Shown here piece after piece: positions 45,801 through 55,455 of a DNA stretch of 63,202 nt. A model generated the notes under the pieces. It did no database searches and was not told where the DNA came from. It saw only the letters and a program-made list of their open reading frames with translations. The DNA comes from Folioceros fuciformis (lineage: Eukaryota > Anthocerotophyta > Anthocerotopsida > Anthocerotales). The stretch is from positions 1-63,202 of the forward strand of contig JBNGIO010006432.1 of assembly GCA_049999805.1 (NCBI GenBank), read 5' to 3'. Each line of letters starts with the position of its first letter. Position 1 is the stretch's first letter. Made by a program: the position numbers and the translations under genes.

Positions 45801-46150
45801 AGCAAAATAAAGTGCATGAGAAGTGTGGTACCAATGGTGCTACATTCATGTTGTGTGTCGTGGTCATGATCTGTTCAACATGGACATGACATTGTGTGTA
45901 CGTGTAGGAGGATTAAAGGAGGAGATGCAGCCTATCCCATCATGAATCCTAACCATATTTGTACCTCACATAGTGCTCCTGTTGCTCCTCTTGTTCTGCC
46001 TCCTTGTAACTGTCGGCATTTGTATTCGCGAGGACATCATGAAAGTCAATAGGGATGACATAAGTACACCCAACATGAAAAGTGTTACATAACAAAAAGT
46101 TGAGGGCAAGGATTGCAACCCACGAAGTCCTTGCTGGATTGCTTCCTATG
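45801..46150. other. Intergenic, nothing recognised
   Basis: Mixed sequence. A minus-strand frame at 45949-46401 comes from the repeat at 46160-46420 and has no domain. Confidence 0.4.
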
Positions 46151-46159
46151 GCTACAACT

Positions 46160-46420
46160 CTATCTCTGACAGTTGCCCATTGCTTTCCGATAGAGACAAA
46201 GACATGCACTTCTTTGTGGCTTGTTGGATGCCGATTGTTTTTCTGACAGAGACAAAGACATGCACTTCTTCTATGGCTTGTTGGACATTCAATGCATTGC
46301 TTTTGGACATAAGCATGTAGAGACAGAGACATGCACTTCTGTTGCAGCTTGGATGACACCCATTGCATTGCTTTGGGACATAGACACATGGACAAAGACA
46401 TGCAAATCTTCTACAACTTA
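46160..46420. repeat. Imperfect tandem repeat, four units of 60-70 bp
   Basis: Units contain GAGACAAAGACATGCACTTC then GGCTTGTTGGA or GCTTGGATGAC and CATTGCTTT. They are diverged and of uneven length. Confidence 0.75.
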
Positions 46421-46919
46421 TGGCACAAACAACAATACGCACTTCTATTATTGAGCCATTATTGAGCCGAGAGCCAACCAACGACATCTAGCTTATGGTT
46501 TCATACTAGTTTTCAATGTTCCATCTTCATGTTGGACTTGCAGTATTACAAGCTATATTCCCAAAACTATCTTCCTTTTGGTATAAATAGTTACATGTAC
46601 CAACACAGCACAACATGCAATTATAATATACATATTTAGTAAACTCATCTACATATGTTTGTTTTAAATATACATATAAAATTGAAATCAGGAGAGGACT
46701 TCAAAAAAGTGATTTGTATCATGGTCAATCGAGATGGACGAGAATTTTACTCATCCCGAAGAAGAAAACCGCCATAATTTGACTGTAAACCAGTGTAGTG
46801 AATGTTTCGTCTTTGATCTTAGGTGGACCAAGTTCACTCAAAAATCTTTACGCAATCTGGCGCCATCTGCAACCTCCCTGCCCACCCCGGGAAAATGCGG
46901 TGACGTGGAGTAGAAAGGC
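46421..46919. other. Intergenic, nothing recognised
   Basis: AT-rich to about 46740, then mixed. No gene seen. Confidence 0.45.
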
Positions 46920-47148
46920 TTCCCATCCCATCCCATCCCATCCCATCCCATCCCATCCCATCCCATCCCATCCCATCCCATCCCATCCCATCCCATCCCA
47001 TCCCATCNNNNNNNNNNNNNNNNNNNNNNNNNNNNNNNNNNNNNNNNNNNNNNNNNNNNNNNNNNNNNNNNNNNNNNNNNNNNNNNNNNNNNNNNNNNNN
47101 NNNNNNNCCCATCCCATCCCATCCCATCCCATCCCATCCCATCCCGAG
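46920..47148. repeat. (CCCAT)n microsatellite with a 100-N gap
   Basis: A pure pentanucleotide run on both sides of the gap at 47008-47107. The long open frames across it are an artefact of the repeat. Confidence 0.95.
47008..47107. other. Assembly gap (100 N)
   Basis: One hundred N inside the (CCCAT)n microsatellite. Confidence 0.95.
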
Positions 47149-48645
47149 CGCGACAGGAGCGCGATGAAGACGGAAACTGGAAAAGTTTGAAAGGAGCGTG
47201 TGCGGACTTGGGTAGGCGGAGACAGACGAATAGTACATACATGAAAATGAATGACTTATTACGGGCACCCGAAGTGACGCGACGCGACGCTTCGCGACCC
47301 GGCCTGACCTGACCCAACGGCGCTACGGCAGAGCGTCATCCACCCAGCGTCCAGCGCAACAGCTAGCCAGCCAGGCAGGCAGGCTGCACACACAGAGGGG
47401 TACACATGCACGTCTCCCCCATGGGAGTCAGAATACAGCTAGCTAGCTTGCTGCCTCGCAGTGCAACCACAATTGAGGGCAGGCAACAACAGGGTACGAT
47501 TCACGAATGGGTGGGGACACTCTCACCTCACCTCACCTCACCTCACCTCACCTCACCGGTCGCGATTCAGCCAGAATAGGACCGGAGTGGGTGGACCGTG
47601 GAAACGGGAGTGGGAAGATTGAAGGGACTCCAAAGCCTCATCAATCAGGCCCGTCCGTCCCTTGCCCTATTTTACCTGCACAAAAGCGACGCACAACAAA
47701 GCCACACACACCCACACATACACACCGGACCGGACCGGACCGGACAGACCCGTGAACAACCTACCTTCCTTCCTACTGTTAACATGGAACCAGGGTGTGC
47801 CTGCCCTGACCTGCCTCGGTACACTCTCCGTGATGCCCACTGCACTGCACTCCTATCCTGGCCAGCTATGTATGTACCAGTATTCTTGTAAATATACACC
47901 CGACGATATCTGTACATGCGCCTGTCTGCCATCAAACGCACGTACCTTCCTTTCTTGCCTCTGCTGCCAAGCAAGCCTCCACCCTGCAGGTCTTCGCACT
48001 CGTCGACCGGCTGTCAGTCACCATGAGATGAGAGGCCCGTCTGCAGAGACCACAGTATGTACGCACACACACACTCACATACTCTTGGGCCAGGCAGGCG
48101 TCACATGCAGGACAGCAGCTGATTCCAAACATTCCGGCTGCTACGGGCACAATCTGTAAGGAGTCAGAATCAACACGGGGATCTTGTCCCCCTCTAACGC
48201 GAAAACAGTCTACAAGTTCAAGATTTTGAAATTCGTGGAACTCGTACCCAGCTTCCCCACTTGATCAGGAAGAGGCAACCATATATCCTCATAAGTACAA
48301 TAATTAACCATCTCCTATGAACAGGCCCATAGTCAGTAGCCATCAATAGTACCGCATCTACTCGAAACGGATTGCCTACCACCAGGTCCAACAGAACATA
48401 CAAGTAAGGAAAAGCCCAAAGTCAAGCTTTCAGAGAGACGTGGGATTTGCTTCTGTTCGAAGCAAGTTCAACTAATCAGGTTCTCGCTCCAGCCAGATGA
48501 CGTCTGGCGGTGCTCTTGCCCGTACCCACGATACAACCTTCAACTTCTTGCCTGTGCCCCAAGCATGCACACATAACAAGAACTTGCTGCACGGGATTAC
48601 ACATGTTTCCAAGCCTTACTTCTGAAAACATGGAACACAAACTCT
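47149..48645. other. 3' flank of the PP2C gene, no other gene recognised
   Basis: Contains an (ACCTC)n run at 47522-47557 and short CCGGA repeats at 47727-47746. GC-moderate, with many short plus-strand frames lacking any domain. The 3' leader of the minus-strand PP2C gene lies at the right end. Confidence 0.4.
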
Positions 48646-50210
48646 CTAGTGTTTTTTCTTTTGATGGTGGAAACGCACAACAACACACGTGATGTTATCT
48701 GCACTTCCTCGCTTCTTAGCTTCGTCTCTGAGTTTCTTGGCAGCTAATTCGCAGTCCTCAATAGGCTGCACCATCTCCACAGCATCCTACACCGCACCAC
48801 CAAGAAACGAGTCGTTAGTGAAACACAAAGTCGTGCCCTACATGCCGCTGGACAGGATGCCCATCACGCCTTGCTTGCTGAACATGAACATAACCAAAAA
48901 CAATAAAAACAAAAAGCTCTACCTCATTCATCACAACATCCCAAAGCCCGTCACTTGCCAAAACGAGAAACTCTACTTCCTCATTGATCACTTGCTCCTG
49001 GAAAGCCGGCATACAATGGACATGCATCTAAGAAAAGAGAGCGACCTGGGAGCAGGAATTCGCCAAAAAAACCCTACAGACAACCCCAACCAAGCAATAC
49101 CTGAATCTCTGGGTCAGGAACAACGTATCGCTTCAGAAGGCGGTCACCAAATGCTCGAGACACAGCAAGGACACCTCCGACTCGCCATGTACCTGATTCC
49201 CAGCTCCAAAAGTCAGAAAATCGTCCACGTGCACCGACCGGGCCCATGAACCAAGAGTGAATTGAGAGCGGAGCGCTACGAGGAAGATAACTCTTACCGG
49301 CCCACATAACCACACCTCCAGCTTCCTCAATACGTTGTCGCTCGTCAGTGCGATTAGGCTTGTGATCTTGAGAAAGGGCCACAGCTGAAGCAAAGCCCGA
49401 GCAGATGTTAGCTCAGAAGACTTTTCACAGATTCCGACACGCCGAAAGGAAGGGACACGTACCTTTGCCGCCTCTGCAAATTACAGCCCTGGAGTCTCCA
49501 ACATTGGCGACCAGCAAACGGTCTCCGACATAGACAGCTGTGGACGCAGTTGACCCGGCATCCCTGTGCTGACTATGCTCCTCCTTCAGGTACGCAGCAT
49601 CAGTGTCCTTGTAGCTCTCTTCTGTTAAAACCCATACAAAGACGGAAGATAAATAAAAGGCTTCAAACGAGTCACCGAGCCACATCAAGATTGCACTTAG
49701 CGTGACAAAGAGGTCGACACGTACGGATAGCCTCTCTGGTATTACTGAAGAATTTGGGGTGATTGATCAGGTTTTGGAAAAGGTTGTTTTTCACATACTC
49801 GGCCGCCCTGTGGCCACCGTGCCCTGCAGCCAGGGAAAACAAAACCATCATCGCTATGTGCAATACAAAACCACGAGAGCGAGGCATTATCAAATGAGCG
49901 AAACGGTTGCGACCAAGAGAGTCGGCAAGAACTTACCGTCGAAAACGCCAAACAGTCCCACCACTTGACCGGACTTCTCCTCAATTTTGGCGTCGTAAAA
50001 GTCCTCCATGGAAGCGCGCTTTCCAAACGAGCTGGCGAAGCCATAGCTGAACCTCTTATCCTTACTGTTCACAGCCACGGCAAAGCCCGTTAGATCGGCG
50101 CATCCAAAAGGCCACCGATAGCCGCAGCTCCACACTAGGGCCAGCGGTGCGCACCTCATTCCCGAGCCGCTACTATCCGAGGGGCTGCCGGAGGAATTAG
50201 AGGTCAACAT
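48646..50210 (-). CDS. Protein phosphatase 2C (PPM family), seven exons
   Basis: Exons on minus: 49937-50210, 49725-49823, 49463-49621, 49298-49384, 49101-49192, 48923-48997, 48646-48786. They encode 308 residues. PP2C motifs are in order: S-M-E-D-F, V-F-D-G-H-G-G (metal site), [41 protein letters not shown] (metal Asp), and D-N-I-T-C-V-V-V. All metal-binding aspartates are present, so it should be an active Mg/Mn Ser/Thr phosphatase. The best family fit is the plant group around At4g31750 (WIN2/PP2C59). The N-terminal 45 residues are Ser/Gly-rich with a short hydrophobic stretch. The protein ends soon after the last strand with a basic K-K-K-H tail and lacks the C-terminal extension of many relatives. 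The start is the first ATG in frame. Confidence 0.94.
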
Positions 50211-51556
50211 TATCTTGCTGCACGTTCCCCCAATCGTGCTACGCTTTGGCCACTCTCATTCCAATGCCAAGTCAACCTCCGCTCCTGCTCATTCCGAATA
50301 TTTAACACCCAGCGGCATCCGAATCGCAGTCTTCCGGCCCTGCATGTGTTATATACAACAACCAGCTGCTTCCCCAACCTTTCTTGCCGCAAAAGTCACT
50401 TCACATAATCGTCCGCTGCCACAGCTCCCACCACCCGAACCAGCCAACTTTCCTCGCCTCCTTCTCCGCCTCTCCACTTAAAACCTAACACTCCCGACCA
50501 CCGAAAACTCCCAGATCAGCACCCAACCACGCACAATCAAGACCGCACGCTCACAGATCCAAGGCAAGAACAAGTCCCCAATCGTCGCCGCGCTCCCACT
50601 ATCACCCGCGCATCCACGGTTTCCAAACTCTCTTCAAAGCAAACAACAAACACAAAGCACAGCTGCATCAACCACCGTGTCGTAGAGTAGAGAACTAGCA
50701 CTCCCCCAACCTTACAACAACTGTAGTGCACCGCCTCCCTATCTCAAACAAGACTACAAGGCCCTTTCCTGGCCAGCACATTCAACCATCCTCCTTGGCT
50801 CTTCCGAAAAAGAGCCAGGAATTCCTCCGAGGTCCACCGCGATCTGCATCTGAGGTGCCAGAGAAGCAAGCGCCGGCCGCGAGAGCAGAGGAAGGCAAGG
50901 AAGAGTCGAGGAAGGACCCGGGGCCAGGTCCCGAGGCGTCCCTGCAGGGCGCGGGCAAGGCGCAGGCAGGACGAGCTCACCTGGATCAGCGACGATCAGC
51001 TGGTGACTTGCGGCGACATTCTGGAGCAGAACCATGAGGGCCTCGGGGAGGCACGAGGTGCAGCGATGGCGGCTCCCTCCCGCAGCTCAAGAACGAAAAA
51101 CCAGACGCAGGAGTGGCTCATCGGTGAAGAAAGGTGGAAGCAGCCTCCGGCTCTACCTCTGCCCCTACTCCTGACCCTGACCCTGACCCTGCCCTTGACC
51201 CTCACCCTGACCCTGACCCTGACCCTGACCCGATCCCCGGTTAGTTAACGCGGCCTCGGGTTACCCCGGCGCGGGATTAGCCCTACTCCCCAGAGGTCAC
51301 TCGCCATCGGATCGGATACAAACGCGCATCGGCCGTCCACGTGTAGGCCCGGCGCGCTGCCCGAGGCTCTACCCCGCGCCTTTGACTGCGCCCGCCCACC
51401 TTGTTGACTGTGATGACAAGCTCGATCAGGTCTTACTTCTCACCCGAAAAGATTCAGCAACGACTCACAAGCGTCTCGATTCGAATGCTTTGTTTACAAT
51501 TTTGTGTTGATGAGAAACGGCTCCTGGTGAAGGTGGATGTGGCTGGGCTCTTCAAT
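50211..51556. other. Region between PP2C and the pseudokinase gene
   Basis: The left part should hold the PP2C promoter and leader. 50900-51380 is GC-rich. A (CCCTGA)n hexamer run with variants lies at 51171-51232. No coding sequence is recognised on either strand. Confidence 0.45.
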
Positions 51557-52779
51557 CTATGGACACAAAAGCAGAACCTTGGCCACCTCCAGCATTTCGG
51601 GCCGGAGGTTAGGATCGTTGGAAACGCAGCTGATGGCCACAGATGCCAATCTGAGGAATTCTTCGGGGCAAAATTTCTGCCCCAGCTTGGGATCCGCCAG
51701 GTTAGTGATTGCTCCATCAGCATGAAGCTGGTGTGCTGAATGCAGCAGCGATGGCTGGGTTGCAGCAGATGGTTTCCTCCCACTCACGAGCTCCAGGAGC
51801 AGAAGCCCGAAACTGAAGACGTCGCTTTGGGTCGAGAATGTGGAATGTGATGATTCTTGGAGCTCCGGGGCGAGGTAATCGCAGCAGCTGGCCTTGAGCG
51901 GGGCGTCGCCTTCCAGCAAGTTCTGGAATCCGAATTCGGCGAGAGTGGGATGGAAGTTGGAGTCCAGGAGGATGTTGCTTGCTCTAAGTCCGCCATGGAC
52001 TGTCCGATGAACGCGGTGCAGATGTCTGCCATCAGTCCATCCAAAGAACAATTGAGTTCAGACAACTTTTAGAAAGAGAAATCACTCGCAGTTGGGGTAT
52101 GTCAGGCTACGGCTGGGATGTGGAATGCTCTACTTACAGCAAACCCTCGGCCGCTCCAAGGACGATGCGCACTCGTCGCTCCCAGGTGAGGACGTTCGCC
52201 GATGCTTTGTTCCCGTGGAGGTGTGCCAAGAGACTGCCGTTAGGCATGAAGTTGTGGACCAGCATCCGCTCTCCTCCTTCGACGCAAAACCCTCGGATGC
52301 TGAGCAGGTTCTTGTGACTGATCTGTGCCAGGACGTTCACCGCGTCGCAGAATTCCTGCTCAGGTTTGGTGGCCACGGCGCTCATCCTCATCACAACGAT
52401 CTGCAGCAAAGCAACCAGAATCCGGCAAGGAGGAGACGAAATGTCACATTTTCACGAGAGATCAGAAAGCATCCGTCACACAAGAGGTCTGGGAAGGGCG
52501 TGCTACTTCGTTTCTGTCCTCCAGCCTGCCGTGGTAACTTGGACCGAGGGATCCTGCGGCGGTGACCAGGCCGTGCTCGTCCACAATTTTGGCATTCCCG
52601 CTTCGGAATCTTCTGGCATCACAAAGAACAGCATAGCTTACTGAGACTCCTCACTCTCGATCTCGCTGGTCAGTAAATATCACACATCGTCACATCCGAT
52701 CTCACCTTCTCTGTCCATGCTTCCTTCGCCTGACCAGGCCGAGAGTGACAGCGTTTAGCAGCTTGCGGATGCGCGCCAT
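51557..52779 (-). CDS. Pseudokinase paralogue of the RLCK at 36877, four exons
   Basis: Exons on minus: 52706-52779, 52507-52612, 52138-52400, 51557-52025 give 303 residues in one frame. Exon 3 is 263 bp, the same as exon 3 of the kinase at 36877, and the intron phases are the same (2, 0, 2). Kinase-fold signatures remain: H-K-N-L-L-S-I-R-G-F-C, ERMLVHNFMPNGSLLAHLHG, A-S-N-I-L-L-D-S-N-F, Y-L-A-P-E-L, D-V-F-S-F-G-L-L-L-L-E-L, R-P-E-M-L-E-V. The catalytic set is gone: the glycine loop is A-A-G-S-L-G-P-S, the VAVK lysine site reads V-V-M-R-M, HRD is V-H-G-G-L, and DFG is E-F-G. The frame has no stops or frameshifts, which argues for a maintained pseudokinase over a decaying gene. The N-terminus is basic and lacks the cysteine cluster of the active paralogue. 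Confidence 0.88.
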
Positions 52780-53656
52780 CCCCCGACCTCAATCCTCGAA
52801 AACGTTCTCCCCGGTCAGAGAGCCTGGAGAAGGGATGGAGGAAGTCCCTCCTTCAGACTGGAAACCACCGCTTCCCGCAGAAACTAAATACGGAGAGGCA
52901 GTGGATCCCCGTGATCAAGACAGCCAAGACTGGTTGGGGTTTCACCCTTCTCCTTTTTCATACTTCTACATACTCTCTGTATTTTGTTCACGATTAAACC
53001 TGCTGAAGCTGGTTGAGATCTTTTGCGCGTCTTCTCCGTCGGCCATGTTTGAGGCAAAGGGTTGGCTGATGGCGGTGGCAGTGGTGGGTTCAGGTGCATC
53101 GCTGGTGGGACCTCCCCTGTTTCATTTGCTGAGGAAACGATGTCGGACAAGGAGTGCGAAAACACAGGTTACTTGAAGCAAGGTCTGGCTGGCGATGCGG
53201 CTATGGAGGGAGTGAAGGCAGCCAGCACATTCTCAGGCGTGATGTAGAGAAAGTCACGTGGAAGACCTTCAGGTACTGGGATGGGGAAGCTCAAGTGCCG
53301 AAGAACGTAGGACGTCGTCTGATCATTTCTAGGTTTAAGAACGTTTGAAGTTCGTCATTCCCTCATGTGTCATATTGGTACGTAGGTACTCATTTCTATT
53401 CAGGAGAAGAAAGTGAGGAGACCTCTGTCCAGATCCGTTACTCTGTGGCCATCCCGCCAAGAACCGGAGACAAAGGATAGCATCAGGCAAGCCCGTAAGG
53501 CCCAATTTAAAATTGCTGGCGTACTCGGGTAGACAGACAGTTTGTTCGTAGCTTTAAAATCAATTAAAGGGTTCGGGGTTGGCTGAGGTTAACACTACCT
53601 AACCAGCACTGGTGCAGGAATCGATCAAAGCAGGCACCGCACAAGCCTGCTTGGCG
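52780..53656. other. Intergenic, no gene recognised
   Basis: Contains the presumed promoter of the minus-strand pseudokinase. Open plus-strand frames (for example 52745-53176) show no domain. Confidence 0.45.
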
Positions 53657-54724
53657 ATGGAGACGAGGGTATGCGTCCGGGGCCCAATGAAGCCATGTTA
53701 CGAGAACATCCTCACACCCGAGGCACTGCAATTCGTTGCGGATCTGCACCGGAGAGTGCATCTCAGCGTGAAGGATGCCATGGAGCGACGGCGAGAGCAA
53801 CACGCGCGTTTCGCAGCGGGCGGCTTCCCGGAATTGGATCCAGCGACGAGGGAAATCCGGCAAGGGGAATGGTCATGTGAAGGCGTCGAGCCAGAGATCC
53901 TATCCTCCCGGCGACGGGTGCAGATCAAATTCTTAGGTCCAGAATCGCGGAAGACGCTCATGGAATTAGTACGAGGATTTCCATCCGACAGCGAAGCCGA
54001 GGAGGATGTACAGTCGGAGATGAATGACGAAGAGCTCAGCCTTGCTTGGGACAGCATAATCCTAGAGCACATCAGCCTCCGGGAATTCGTACACGGCGAT
54101 ATCACCTACGGCGACCTCGAACAGGACACGACTTACAGCATCGACGACGAGCATTCCCCCTTGTTGATGGTCTGTCCCCGCCCCTGGCATCTAACGGAGC
54201 CAAACGTGGAGGTGGACGGGGAGCCAGTTGTAGCCGCGGTCTTCGATTTCGGGCTCTTCTTCTTCCACAACCACGCCGTCTTCAGAGACAGGCACGGCGG
54301 GTGCGGCCCTTTCTTTCACCTCCCTCAGATGGAGCACTCCCGGGAGGCCGCCATCTGGAAGACCGTGTTCGAGGTCGCGGAGACTGCAGTTCAAGCTCCT
54401 CGGCATTCCATCCGCGGGACCTTGATCATCGAGACCCTGCCGGCCGTGTTCCAAATGCACGAGATGCTCTATGAGTTGCGGGAGCATTCGGGCGGAATGT
54501 GTGCCAAAATTGGCGAGTCGTCCCACTTCGACCTCAACAAGCCTACCGACAGGGAGCTTTCTAGGGAGAGAATCACGTTCAAGACTCGGACCCTAATACG
54601 TGAAGCTGTTAATCTCGTCCGCGCAACTTGCTGGTTGCGCGGGGTCCAATTACTTTTACCGCGTGATCGTCCGTCGTTCACTAGAATGTCTATTATGAGA
54701 CGTGAAGCGCGAGGTTCTTCATAA
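53657..54724 (+). pseudogene. Truncated intronless malate synthase copy
   Basis: A 355-codon frame from the ATG at 53657 follows the plant glyoxysomal malate synthase start: ILTPEALQFVADLHRRVH, ELDPATREIRQGEWSC, R-P-W-H-L, V-D-G-E-P, FDFGLFFFHNH, LPQMEHSREAAIWKTVFE and ETLPAVFQMHEMLYELREHS. The similarity then ends and about 75 unrelated codons follow, so the C-terminal half is missing. The part normally reading N-S-G-A-K-V-F-M-A-D-F-E-D is replaced by an unrelated acidic stretch, and the family V-R-P-R-G-W-H arginine is Cys here. The intact enzyme joins glyoxylate and acetyl-CoA into malate. Plant genes of this family have introns and this copy has none, so it may be a retrocopy. The long open frame is unexpected for a dead gene. 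A second, shorter copy follows at 55017. Confidence 0.8.
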
Positions 54725-55016
54725 TTTTCAAGTTCATCAGGTAGAAGATCATTTTTCTTAACAAGAACTGCTCCTCAGTGTGCTAGAACGAAGACAAAGA
54801 TGAGAACCGAACCAGTGGCAGTTATATTTATGTCGTGTGTTTTGGTTAAGTCGCTCTGGTTTTTCGAAGTTCAGCCCTTTTGCCTTGGCGAGTACATGTT
54901 CGTCCAGAACAAGCTCGTTGGCTGGGTTTCACTTGCTGCAATCGGGAAGAAAAGAGACACCAAGGTTCCGTTACGTAAGGGGCGCTCGCAATCTCCCCTC
55001 CCCGAGAAGATTTGAC
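54725..55016. other. Spacer between the two malate synthase pieces
   Basis: Short spacer with no recognisable feature. Confidence 0.4.
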
Positions 55017-55149
55017 CACCGTGTTCGAGGCCGTCGTCACCGCAAACAGCGCTCCTCGGCGTTCGATCCGGGCCACCACCGTGCGCATCGAGATGCTCAC
55101 GGCCGTGTTCCAAAGGCATGAGATGCTCTTCAAGTTGAGGGAGCATTAG
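55017..55149 (+). pseudogene. Second malate synthase fragment
   Basis: In one frame it reads T-V-F-E-A-V-V, then A-P-R-R-S-I-R-A-T-T, I-E-M-L-T-A-V-F-Q-R-H-E-M-L and L-R-E-H followed by TAG. It parallels residues 236-290 of the copy at 53657 (T-V-F-E-V-A-E, A-P-R-H-S-I-R-G-T) with many changes. The break point lies next to LREH in both copies. It is a relic without a start. Confidence 0.85.
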
Positions 55150-55455
55150 GCGGCCACCCGACATTGGACAACGCCTTGAAGCATATCTTCCCTTCCATCT
55201 CCCGATCGGGGACCAGGAGCGCATGAGTCAGATCTTTCGAATTAGCGCTGATCGATGCAGCCGTCGCGGAGTCCGGATCCTCTTTGGAGCTGCCTGCTGT
55301 CCGGTCGCACTGCGCACCGGCCAAGTGGAACTCTGCCTCATCAGGATGCCCTGCCCTGCGAGGGTGAGCAAGAGAACCCTACCTGGACTCCTCGGAGGTA
55401 CGAAGCTTGCTGGTTCTGTACGCAAGCACATCAACCTCAAAGCAGCGGCTGCTTC
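55150..55455. other. 3' flank of the PPR gene
   Basis: Contains the 3' leader of the minus-strand PPR gene. No other feature is recognised. Confidence 0.5.

Noticed and set aside
46834-47317. Long repetitive frames on both strands
   Set aside because: They are translations of the (CCCAT)n microsatellite and the N gap.
51171-51232. Interstitial telomere repeat
   Set aside because: The unit is CCCTGA with variants. The plant telomere unit is CCCTAAA, so this is an unrelated hexamer run.
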